Below, in pieces: positions 1 through 6,895 of a stretch of DNA of 8,856 nucleotides (position 1 is its first letter; each line of letters starts with the position of its first letter). The position numbers and the translations under genes were made by a program. The stretch comes from Balneolaceae bacterium (GTDB lineage Bacteria; Bacteroidota; Rhodothermia; Balneolales; Balneolaceae), in the NCBI GenBank assembly GCA_007123985.1, contig SLGA01000291.1, positions 1 to 8,856 on the forward strand, given 5' to 3'. The notes under the pieces are model-generated. The model did no database searches and was not told the origin of the DNA. It was given only the letters and a program-made list of their open reading frames with translations.

Positions 1-179
1 AGCAGACAGCACCTGCCACGTTTTATATAAACCTACAGGGGAGATATATGCTTGGAAGAGAAGCAGAATATCTGCAGTCCGGCTCCATCCAAATATCCAA
101 TGGCGACGTGTTTTTTGATGTGAGCCGTTCAGAAACCGACCTGCTCTATTTCAAACTCGGGCTTCACATCGGTTTTTAA
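1..179 (+). CDS. C-terminal end of a probable outer-membrane beta-barrel protein (5' truncated by window)
   Basis: An open frame with codons in register from position 3 runs without a stop to TAA at 177-179, giving 58 residues; the start lies outside the window. The stretch alternates hydrophobic and polar residues in short strand-like blocks (TFYINLQGRYML, SIQISNGDVFFDV, LLYFKLGLHIGF) and ends in phenylalanine. An amphipathic last strand with a C-terminal aromatic residue is the usual beta-signal recognised by the BAM complex in Gram-negative outer-membrane proteins, and this is the main ground for the call. The internal ATG at 48 is in frame but is unlikely to be the true start, because the frame stays open and protein-like upstream of it. 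The specific family cannot be named from so short a piece. It could also be another beta-rich secreted protein. Confidence 0.62.
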   Translation, partial: QTAPATFYINLQGRYMLGREAEYLQSGSIQISNGDVFFDVSRSETDLLYFKLGLHIGF

Positions 180-225
180 CGGTATCATACATCTAATTGG
201 AACGTGAGTTAGATATAAGATTTTG

Positions 226-392
226 AAAAAGTGTCTCCCCTTCCGCCTGAGGCGGATGGAGCCGGGCCAGTCCCGATGTGTTTTGTATCGGGGGTGGTTA
301 CAACTCATTGTGTAAGAGTCAAATACAGAAATTAACACATAAAACTGTTTAACCACCCCTAAATTCCCTCCTTGAAAAGGAGGGGACTTTTT
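226..392. repeat. Palindromic composite repeat, REP/BIME-like or a small MITE-like element
   Basis: Three nested inverted repeats share a centre near 309-325. The outer ends AAAAAGT (226-232) and ACTTTTT (386-392) are 7-bp inverted copies. GGGGTGGTTA (291-300) and TAACCACCCC (350-359) are a perfect 10-bp inverted pair. Each half also contains its own hairpin. On the left are a perfect 15-nt palindrome TCCGCCTGAGGCGGA (242-256) and a CCCGAT/ATCGGG stem (272-277 with 287-292). On the right is CCCTCCTT/AAGGAGGG (366-373 with 377-384) around a GAA loop. Read outward to inward, each half therefore goes AAAAAGT, a C-rich arm with a hairpin, then GGGGTGGTT, with about 49 bp of unrelated DNA between the halves. 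This matches the layout of two inverted REP units, which in other bacteria are moved by Y1-type (RAYT) transposases. No transposase lies here, and copy number cannot be judged from one window. Confidence 0.7.
366..392 (+). terminator. Possible intrinsic terminator formed by the right arm of the repeat
   Basis: An 8-bp GC-rich stem (CCCTCCTT, GAA loop, AAGGAGGG) is followed after GAC by a run of five T at 388-392. It could end transcription coming from the outer-membrane gene that stops at 179, although about 190 bp of untranslated RNA would lie in between. On the opposite strand the left arm gives a similar arrangement, with the TCCGCCTGAGGCGGA hairpin and then T5 at 230-226, but about 11 bp separate stem and T run. 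The repeat may thus act as a two-way terminator. The T runs are short, so efficiency is uncertain. Confidence 0.35.
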
Positions 393-611
393 GGCTTCGA
401 AATTCAAAGATTTCATCTTGAACTCAGGTTAACTGTACTGCCAACATCTGCCTTTTCACAGCACTTTCGGCATGATTCTGCCAGCCTGTTAACCAAAGTT
501 GCAGAGATACAGAGCGGGAATTTGTAAATCTGCAATTACGGCATATCTGTAAATTGGGAATGATTTTGGTATATAGAGTTCATAGAAAGAAAATGAATAA
601 ATCTATATATC
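393..611 (+). promoter_or_regulatory. Upstream region of clpB; promoter expected but no box identified with confidence
   Basis: No gene is visible between the repeat and the clpB start. The region becomes A/T-rich from about 515. TGTAAAT occurs twice (523-529 and 548-554) as direct copies 25 bp apart, with ATCTG also repeated at 528-532 and 545-549. Further upstream GGTTAAC (427-433) and GTTAACC (488-494) form an inverted pair 54 bp apart, which could be spaced operator half-sites or chance. TTTG at 521-524 followed by TATCTGTA at 544-551 is only a partial match to the Bacteroidota-type TTTG/TAnnTTTG promoter. No CIRCE element (TTAGCACTC-N9-GAGTGCTAA), the HrcA operator often seen before chaperone genes, is present. 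No strong ribosome-binding site precedes the ATG at 612. Confidence 0.3.
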
Positions 612-3248
612 ATGAATTTCAACAAATTTACTATCAAAGCGCAGGAAGCAGTGCAAAAGTCACTCGAGCTTGCCCAAAACAGCAATCATCAGGCAGTAGA
701 ACCAGCTCATGTGGTTAAAGCTCTGTTGAGCGATTCAGACAATGTTACCATCAACATCCTCAAAAAAGTGGGAGTTTCGGTACCTGCTCTCCACGAAAAA
801 CTGGATCAGGTGATTAAAAAATTTCCGGTAGTGAAGGGTGCATCGGTATCGGGGCAGTATCTTTCCAATAATTCAAAAGCTCTCTTTGATTCGGCACAGA
901 AAGAAGCCGATGATCTCTCGGATGAATACATCAGTTCTGAACATATTTTGCTCGCAGCTTTAAAAGTCTCTTCTGAAGCAGCCACGATATTAAAAGATCT
1001 TGGCGTGAATAGAGATCAGCTGCTAAAAGTGCTGAAAGAGGTGCGCGGTTCTCAACGAGTGGACGACCCCAACGCTGAAAGTCGCTATGAAGCACTGAAA
1101 AAGTATGCCCGTAATTTGAATGAACTAGCCGAGAAGAATAAGCTTGATCCTGTAATCGGGCGAGATCAGGAGATTCGCCGCGTGATGCAGATCCTCTCAA
1201 GGCGAACTAAAAACAATCCGGTATTGATTGGTGAACCCGGCGTGGGTAAAACTGCCATTGCTGAAGGCCTTGCCCTGCGAATTGTTCGGGGTGATGTACC
1301 TGAAGGCCTGAAAACCAAGCAGGTTGTTGCACTCGATATGGGTGCACTTGTGGCGGGAACCAAGTTTCGCGGTGAATTTGAGGAGCGTCTCAAAGCTGTA
1401 GTGAAAGAGGTGATGGATTCCGACGGAGAACTGATTCTGTTCATCGATGAAATTCACACACTGGTTGGGGCCGGTGCCACAGAAGGATCTATGGACGCAG
1501 CTAATATCCTGAAGCCCTCGCTTGCAAGGGGAGAGCTGCATGCCATCGGTGCAACTACGCTGACCGAGTACAGAAAATATATCGAAAAAGATAAAGCACT
1601 TGAGCGGCGCCTTCAAACTGTGTTTGTTGGTGAGCCTACCATTGAAGATACAGTTTCCATTCTTCGTGGCCTTCAGGAACGGTATGAAGTTCACCACGGA
1701 GTGCGAATCACCGATGCAGCCATTGTGGCGGCAGCTGAGCTCTCACACAGGTATATCTCAGACCGCTTTCTGCCCGATAAGGCTATTGACCTGATCGATG
1801 AAGCTGCATCACGCCTGAGGCTGCAAATAGACTCCATGCCGGAAGAACTCGATAGTATTGAGAGGCAGATTCGTCAGCTCGAGATTGAGCGCGAAGCCTT
1901 GAAGCGTGAAAAAGATGAAGCCAAATTAAAAACAAATGAGAAAGATCTGGCTAATCTGGAAGAGAAACGAAAATCGATGCGGGCGCAGTGGGATCTTGAA
2001 AAAGGCCTGATCCAGAAAACCCGGGAGATGAAACAGGCAATCGAAACAGCACGTAACCATGCCGACAAAGCCGAGAGGGAAGGGCACTATGAAAAAGTAG
2101 CGGAATTACGTTACGGCACCATTACACAACTTGAAAAAGATCTCGAAAGCACCAAAGCTGAGCTCGATGAAATCCAGCAAGGCAGATCATTGCTCAAAGA
2201 GCAGGTTGAAGCAGAGGAGATTGCAGATATCGTTTCGCGGTGGACTGGCATACCGGTTACAAAGATGCTATCAAGTGAGAGGCAAAAGCTACTACTTTTG
2301 GAAGAAGAATTGCACAAGCGGGTCATTGGACAGGATCAGGCCATTGAAGCGGTGTCAGATGCCGTTCGAAGGGCAAGGGCAGGGCTTCAGGATGAAAACC
2401 GTCCGATCGGATCCTTTATGTTTCTCGGTTCAACAGGTGTTGGTAAAACCGAGCTCGCTCGTTCACTGGCCGATTTTCTTTTTAATGATCAGGATGCCAT
2501 GATCCGCATCGACATGAGTGAATATATGGAGAAACACAGCGTGAGTCGCCTGATAGGTGCGCCTCCGGGCTATGTCGGTTACGACGAAGGCGGACAGCTT
2601 ACCGAGGCCGTTCGCAGAAAACCGTATTCAGTTGTACTTCTTGATGAAATCGAGAAAGCACATCCGGATGCTTTCAATATTTTGTTACAGGTTTTGGATG
2701 ATGGCCGCCTGACCGACAACAAAGGTGTTACCGTTGACTTTACCAACACAATTATCATTATGACCAGTAATATCGGTTCACATCTCATCTCCGAGCAGAT
2801 CGAAAAAACCGGTGGGGAAATGGACGAAAGCCTCTACCGAGCACTGCAGGATCAGCTTCTTGAGCAGCTCCGGCGAACCATTCGTCCCGAGTTTTTGAAC
2901 CGGATTGACGATGTGGTGATTTTCCACCCGCTTGATCAGAGACACATTCGGAGCATTGTGGATATTCAGCTTCAGCGAATTGATAAAATGCTCAATAAGA
3001 ATAGAGTAGCAGTTTCCATCCCTGACAATGTAAAAGACTGGCTTGCTGTGCGGGGGTATGATCCGGTATACGGTGCCCGACCACTGAAAAGGGTCATCCA
3101 GACGCAGATTGTAAATCAGCTTGCCAAACAACTCATCCGGCGGGAGGATGATTCGCAGGGAGTTGAGTTTGAGGCTACCATCAGCAAAAACGGTGAACAG
3201 CTTGAATTTGCTGAAGTTTACAGCGATGCTGATGCCTGGGCGGATTAA
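612..3248 (+). CDS. clpB: ATP-dependent disaggregase ClpB (Hsp100)
   Basis: ClpB is a cytoplasmic hexameric AAA+ machine that pulls polypeptides out of aggregates together with DnaK/DnaJ/GrpE. The 878-residue product is full length for the family. The N-terminal Clp_N double repeat covers about 1-150. AAA module 1 has Walker A GEPGVGKT (207-214), Walker B LFIDE (276-280) and paired arginines at 332-333. The coiled-coil M-domain, the docking site for DnaK and the mark that separates ClpB from ClpA and ClpC, spans about 405-530. AAA module 2 has Walker A GSTGVGKT (606-613), Walker B VVLLDE (674-679), pore loop GYVGY (653-657), arginine finger in FLNRID (R764) and sensor 2 GARPLKR (821-827). The first pore loop reads KFRGEFEER (251-259), with Phe252 where E. 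coli has Tyr. The start at 612 gives the canonical MNFNKFT N-terminus. The gene stands alone, convergent with the next one. Stress induction is expected for the family, but no recognised operator is visible. Confidence 0.98.
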   Translation: MNFNKFTIKAQEAVQKSLELAQNSNHQAVEPAHVVKALLSDSDNVTINILKKVGVSVPALHEKLDQVIKKFPVVKGASVSGQYLSNNSKALFDSAQKEADDLSDEYISSEHILLAALKVSSEAATILKDLGVNRDQLLKVLKEVRGSQRVDDPNAESRYEALKKYARNLNELAEKNKLDPVIGRDQEIRRVMQILSRRTKNNPVLIGEPGVGKTAIAEGLALRIVRGDVPEGLKTKQVVALDMGALVAGTKFRGEFEERLKAVVKEVMDSDGELILFIDEIHTLVGAGATEGSMDAANILKPSLARGELHAIGATTLTEYRKYIEKDKALERRLQTVFVGEPTIEDTVSILRGLQERYEVHHGVRITDAAIVAAAELSHRYISDRFLPDKAIDLIDEAASRLRLQIDSMPEELDSIERQIRQLEIEREALKREKDEAKLKTNEKDLANLEEKRKSMRAQWDLEKGLIQKTREMKQAIETARNHADKAEREGHYEKVAELRYGTITQLEKDLESTKAELDEIQQGRSLLKEQVEAEEIADIVSRWTGIPVTKMLSSERQKLLLLEEELHKRVIGQDQAIEAVSDAVRRARAGLQDENRPIGSFMFLGSTGVGKTELARSLADFLFNDQDAMIRIDMSEYMEKHSVSRLIGAPPGYVGYDEGGQLTEAVRRKPYSVVLLDEIEKAHPDAFNILLQVLDDGRLTDNKGVTVDFTNTIIIMTSNIGSHLISEQIEKTGGEMDESLYRALQDQLLEQLRRTIRPEFLNRIDDVVIFHPLDQRHIRSIVDIQLQRIDKMLNKNRVAVSIPDNVKDWLAVRGYDPVYGARPLKRVIQTQIVNQLAKQLIRREDDSQGVEFEATISKNGEQLEFAEVYSDADAWAD

Positions 3249-3348
3249 TATTCGCAAAAGTAATAACCGCCAAAGGATTTCAAAACTTTGTGCCTTTTCG
3301 CGCATCCCGAAATGTTTTGCACCGGGGACGGTTTATAGTAATTTTAGG
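3249..3348. other. Convergent intergenic region between clpB and the hydrolase gene
   Basis: Two genes end facing each other across 100 bp, so a bidirectional terminator would be expected here. Only weak structure is seen: CAAAAC (3281-3286) with GTTTTG (3314-3319) enclosing TTTCG (3296-3300) with CGAAA (3308-3312). The stems are short, AT-rich and separated by unequal gaps, and no T run follows on either strand. AACCGCC (3265-3271) also has an inverted copy GGCGGTT (3354-3360) just inside the hydrolase gene. No convincing intrinsic terminator can be called. Confidence 0.3.
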
Positions 3349-4986
3349 TTATGGGCGGTTGTTGAAGCCGGTAAAATAGAAGCGCAGTTGTTGTAGCTCA
3401 GTTTCACTCCATCCTTCGGGTTCGGTAAGAGCCAGCCAGGAATCAAAGTAGTGTTCGGCCGCGTAATCATGGCCGAAGCCTCTCGGTTCGGTACCGGAAA
3501 CCATATCAACAGCCAGCTGTACCATCGTTACCACCGGGTACCATCGTAAATCAGGGGAAACATCAGGCCCTCGCGGCTCGCGCATCCAGGCCGGTTCCCG
3601 GAAATAAGAACGTGAATCAAAAAAGACAATGGGATCACTCGCATACTGAAGATAGGCTATTCGGAACCGACCCCACTCGGAGTTGGGTAGATCAAGCCCT
3701 CCGTTCTGGTTGGCAAAACGTACAACAGAACCGTCTTTAAATGTTGGCAACCAGGCCGGTGAACCGGGATTCCGCCGCTCGGTAAAGGTTCTCCAGGTCT
3801 CTTTTCGGTATGGCGGACCAACCCAGAGTGCTCCATTGAACGGATCATTAATTATATCGAACAGATCGAATGAGCGGTCGGAATTTAAAGCCCCCAAACT
3901 GAGCCCGTGAAGATAGAGCTTCGGGCGGCTATCGGGTGGGAGTTGTGTCCAGTAATCATACACTTTTTGGAACAGAGCCTGTGCCATTTCGGCACCATAC
4001 TCTTCCTCGACCCACAACGACAGTGGACTGGGGAGATAGGAGTACTGCGCGGCTACACTGGCCACATTGCCGCGGTACAGGTATTCAAGCGGTTCAATAG
4101 AACCCGGATCAACCCACCCAGTACCTGTAGGTGTTATAATAACCATAATTTCCCGGCTAAACGCATCAAGCCGTATCATCTCTTGCAGAGCAAGATCGGC
4201 ACGTTCCTCAACAGTTTCTGCTGCATGCATTCCCACATAAACACGTACCGGATCCATCACTGAATAACTGGAAAAATTTCGGAAATTTTCGGCTGAAGGC
4301 CCGCCTGAAATAAACTGTCTGCCGGTTCTGCCCATATCCTCCCAGGTTAACAACGATTGTTGGCTGCCCGCTTTCATAGGATCTGTTGGCTGTTCAAATT
4401 CAGGTTCAAGCAGGGAATCAAATCGTTCGTAAGTTGAATCAGCTGAGCGTAACAATAGTGAGAAAAGAACTCCATTTACTAATAACCAAAAAAGTACAAA
4501 AGCAGACAAAAGCCCGATGATGTAAGATACTTTCCTGGGGATATACCGAACCAGCTTTATAGTAATCAGCCGAAATGTCCATCTGAAAAGGCGGGCCACT
4601 AAAAGTACGGCCATAAATACCCCAAGTGCTGTGAAGCCAATAATAACGGGCTTTACACCTTCATGTTCATCCATCTCCATTAGAATTCTGATAGAGTTCT
4701 GCCAATCGCTTGCACTCCATAGAAATACAATTCCTGTAAGAATGCATATAACTGCTGCAACTATCTGCAGATTTTTTTGATTCTTTTTCCCCGGTTTTGG
4801 CATTTCGAAATAGGTCCACAGCCAGGGGATGAGTACGCCGATACCATATCCGGCAGCCAGGGAAAAACCGGAAACAAGCCCCTGAAAGAGATCTGTACGT
4901 GGCAACAGACTCGGGGTCATGGGAAGAGCAAAGAAAAATGTTCCAACCAGCAAACCAGTGGCCGAGAAATAACGTTTAAGAATCAT
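3349..4986 (-). CDS. Membrane-anchored alpha/beta-hydrolase, Abhydrolase_9 (DUF2319) type
   Basis: The 545-residue product has an N-terminal membrane part and a C-terminal soluble hydrolase part, the layout of the Abhydrolase_9_N plus Abhydrolase_9 pair. About four to five hydrophobic segments lie near residues 8-28, 36-59, 74-92, 111-132 and 153-178, with basic residues between the later ones (RLFRWTFR, RYIPRK). The catalytic part starts near 240 with the strand MDPVRVYVGMHAA. The nucleophile elbow is HGLSLG with Ser363 inside GLSLG, after a TGTGWVDP segment (287-294) that I associate with this family. Asp451 (ASDPIVFF) and His506 (GFGHDY) are plausible triad partners, assigned by position only. 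The substrate is unknown; an esterase or lipase acting at the membrane is an inference. It is the last gene of the - strand block, 111 bp after the HTATIP2-like gene, so it may share that transcript or have its own promoter. No Shine-Dalgarno sequence is evident before the ATG. Confidence 0.85.
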   Translation of the reverse strand: MILKRYFSATGLLVGTFFFALPMTPSLLPRTDLFQGLVSGFSLAAGYGIGVLIPWLWTYFEMPKPGKKNQKNLQIVAAVICILTGIVFLWSASDWQNSIRILMEMDEHEGVKPVIIGFTALGVFMAVLLVARLFRWTFRLITIKLVRYIPRKVSYIIGLLSAFVLFWLLVNGVLFSLLLRSADSTYERFDSLLEPEFEQPTDPMKAGSQQSLLTWEDMGRTGRQFISGGPSAENFRNFSSYSVMDPVRVYVGMHAAETVEERADLALQEMIRLDAFSREIMVIITPTGTGWVDPGSIEPLEYLYRGNVASVAAQYSYLPSPLSLWVEEEYGAEMAQALFQKVYDYWTQLPPDSRPKLYLHGLSLGALNSDRSFDLFDIINDPFNGALWVGPPYRKETWRTFTERRNPGSPAWLPTFKDGSVVRFANQNGGLDLPNSEWGRFRIAYLQYASDPIVFFDSRSYFREPAWMREPRGPDVSPDLRWYPVVTMVQLAVDMVSGTEPRGFGHDYAAEHYFDSWLALTEPEGWSETELQQLRFYFTGFNNRP

Positions 4987-5097
4987 GCTCTGAATTGGGG
5001 AACCATTTATGAAAAGGGTAGAATGAAATCAGCCTGAAGATACGAAAAATAGAAGAAATGGTTATACGAAGGATGGCCTGGTCGCTTCAAAAAAAAC

Positions 5098-5748
5098 TTA
5101 AACTGAAGCCAGCTTAAAAACCTCCTCAAGAGTATATGTTTGAACACCCGTTCCAATTGATAATGCTGCATGAACCATTGCCTGGGCCACCGTTTTGCCA
5201 TGAATGGGGCGGTAGGCTTTCATGAGACCGAGTGCATTTACAACCTTTAAAGTTTGAAAAGCAATTTTTTCACCTGTACGGTTTTCCTGCCGGTTTCCAT
5301 GAAGAAGGCCGGGCTGAATGATGTGTGTTGCAGAAAAATTCAGATCTTTAACATCCCGCTCAAGTTCACCTTTCATTCTGGTATAAAAAACCCGTGATTC
5401 AGGGTTCGCGGATGCAGCAGAAACCAATACATAAACCGGGGTTCCATTTTCCGAAGCCGCTTTTGCAAATTCATATTGATAGGTGTAATCCACTTTGTAC
5501 TGAACCTCTTTACTGCCCGCCTGCTTTATTGTAGTGCCAAGTGTAGAGAATAATACATCCCCGTTAACCAGATGCTTCCATTCACCGGGAGCATCAAAGT
5601 TGATGAGGTGTTCGGTAAGTTTTGAATGGTTGAAACCAAGAGAACGCCGGCCAAATACCACAATTTGCGGGAATCTGTCATCTTCAAGAAGAAGCTGAAC
5701 CAGCTCCCTGCCTACCAGTCCCGTGGCTCCAATAATTATTGCTTTCAT
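5098..5748 (-). CDS. NAD(P)-binding atypical short-chain dehydrogenase, HTATIP2/TIP30-like
   Basis: The 216-residue product is a single Rossmann domain. The dinucleotide-binding loop GATGLVG (7-13) follows the first strand. VFGRR (31-35), an arginine pair after the second strand, suggests NADPH preference. FSTLGTTIKQAG (67-78) resembles the CLGTTRGKAG segment I recall from human HTATIP2/TIP30. Tyr122 and Lys126 form the YxxxK pair of the SDR fold, preceded by the VLVSAAS strand (107-113). IIQPGLLHGNRQENRTGE (143-160) also matches the RPGVLLCDRQESRPGE region of that family. The resemblance is from memory, not a search. In bacteria these proteins are usually annotated as an oxidoreductase or NAD-dependent epimerase without known substrate. 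The gene begins 31 bp after the M29 peptidase gene on the same strand, so the two are probably co-transcribed. The start at 5748 leaves only one residue-pair before the first beta strand, as is normal. No residue is obviously missing for cofactor binding; the reaction remains unknown. Confidence 0.85.
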   Translation of the reverse strand: MKAIIIGATGLVGRELVQLLLEDDRFPQIVVFGRRSLGFNHSKLTEHLINFDAPGEWKHLVNGDVLFSTLGTTIKQAGSKEVQYKVDYTYQYEFAKAASENGTPVYVLVSAASANPESRVFYTRMKGELERDVKDLNFSATHIIQPGLLHGNRQENRTGEKIAFQTLKVVNALGLMKAYRPIHGKTVAQAMVHAALSIGTGVQTYTLEEVFKLASV

Positions 5749-5779
5749 TGGCGATGAGAATTCTAATTGAAAAGATTTG

Positions 5780-6886
5780 TTACTCTTTCAGAAGACTTTG
5801 AGGGTTAAGAACTGCTAAATGATTCTTCACAAATTCCCGGCCCTTTCTTACAAGTTCCCCATCAAAGTACACATCGGCCCCGATACAGACCAAATCCCAG
5901 TGAATATTGCTGCTGTTTCCGTTTGCGGCAATTTCATAATCTTTGCCCAGGGTGAGATGGTTCGAGCCGTAGATCTTCTCATCAAACAGAATATCATACA
6001 TCGGCTCTTTGATGATGGGGTTGAGCCCGAAACTGAACTCGCCGAACCGCCGGGCACCCTCGTCGGTATCCAGAATCTCTTCGAGAGCCATGTTGTTGGA
6101 TGAGTCAAAATCAACCACAACACCATCTTTCACCACAAGCTTCACAAACTCAAACGGCTTGCCCTGGTAAACTGATGGGGCGTAGGTGATCTGTCCATTT
6201 ACGGAGTCCAGGACAGGGGATGAAAACAGTTCGCCATCCGGAATATTCCGTTTGCCGAAACAGGGTATCCAGTTCTGGCCTTTTACCGAAAAGGAGATGT
6301 CAGTTCCCTCGCCTTTAAGCTGAATCATGTCCGTTTTGCGAAGTTCCTCTTCAAGCGGCTTCATGGCCTCCTCGAGCAGGGCATAATCGAACAGGCAGGC
6401 ATCATAATAAAACTGCCGAAACCGTTCGGTGGGCATTTTAGCGTTCATCGCAAAAGCAGGAGAGGGATAGCGTAACACTACCCATTTCGAGTTATTCACC
6501 CGTTCCTCAAAATGCACCGGCTTAAGGAATTTTTCTGAGTACGCTTTATTCGCCACTTTATTTACAAACGAATTTTCATAGATATTTTCTGCCCCGCGAA
6601 TGCCCACAAACGCGTCCATCTGTTTCATCAGAGGAAGCTGGTCGGCCGAAGCCTGGTTTTCCCAGAAAGCGTCATCGCCCTTTTCAAGCAACAGACGGTT
6701 TGTTTCGGGATCTTCAATTTTAATAAATGGATGTCCGCCCATCTCTCGGGTTGTTTCGGTTAGCGCCCGAATCAACCCGATTCCGTTCAGGCCAATCAGT
6801 TGCAGAAGTATGTTTTCCCCTTTGTTGAGTTCAACACTATGGGTTAAAAGCTGGTGTGCAAGTTGTTTATCCTGTGGTGTAAACAT
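5780..6886 (-). CDS. Aminopeptidase of family M29 (AmpS/PepS/aminopeptidase T type)
   Basis: This is a cytoplasmic metallo-exopeptidase that removes N-terminal residues from peptides; M29 enzymes are dimers with two metal ions per active site. The 368 residues are slightly shorter than the roughly 400 common in the family, with no sign of truncation. All expected metal-ligand motifs are visible: Glu219 in IPDGEL, Glu283 in RRFGEFSFG, His310 in GSNHLTLG, and His329 with Asp331 in NIHWDL. The block NGQITYAP (230-237), VVDFDSS (257-263) and TDEGARRFGE (274-283) is also typical. Ligand roles are assigned by motif position from family knowledge. The gene lies 9 bp after the ABC ATPase gene and 31 bp before the HTATIP2-like gene, which indicates an operon. 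The natural role is probably peptide turnover. Nothing ties it directly to the ATPase, which has no permease beside it. The start has an A/T-rich leader and no Shine-Dalgarno sequence. Confidence 0.93.
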   Translation of the reverse strand: MFTPQDKQLAHQLLTHSVELNKGENILLQLIGLNGIGLIRALTETTREMGGHPFIKIEDPETNRLLLEKGDDAFWENQASADQLPLMKQMDAFVGIRGAENIYENSFVNKVANKAYSEKFLKPVHFEERVNNSKWVVLRYPSPAFAMNAKMPTERFRQFYYDACLFDYALLEEAMKPLEEELRKTDMIQLKGEGTDISFSVKGQNWIPCFGKRNIPDGELFSSPVLDSVNGQITYAPSVYQGKPFEFVKLVVKDGVVVDFDSSNNMALEEILDTDEGARRFGEFSFGLNPIIKEPMYDILFDEKIYGSNHLTLGKDYEIAANGNSSNIHWDLVCIGADVYFDGELVRKGREFVKNHLAVLNPQSLLKE

Positions 6887-6895
6887 ATTTATATT

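Noticed and set aside
129..416. 95-codon open frame on the - strand
   Set aside because: It crosses the palindromic repeat and the end of the outer-membrane gene; its composition reflects the repeat and it has no protein-like features.
593..595. ATG upstream of the clpB start
   Set aside because: It is in a different frame from clpB, and the ATG at 612 gives the canonical ClpB N-terminus.
1197..1697. 166-codon open frame antisense to clpB
   Set aside because: It lies wholly inside the conserved AAA module 1 coding region on the opposite strand; a shadow frame.
2778..3305. 175-codon open frame antisense to the end of clpB
   Set aside because: Long but opposite strongly conserved clpB sequence, with no recognisable domain; a shadow frame.
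4777..5037. 86-codon + strand frame over the start of the hydrolase gene
   Set aside because: It is antisense to the membrane segment coding region and lacks any protein-like pattern.
5084..5109. GCTTCA/TGAAGC inverted repeat at the end of the HTATIP2-like gene, considered as a terminator
   Set aside because: The A/T run lies inside the 14-nt loop rather than after the stem, so it does not have the form of an intrinsic terminator on either strand.
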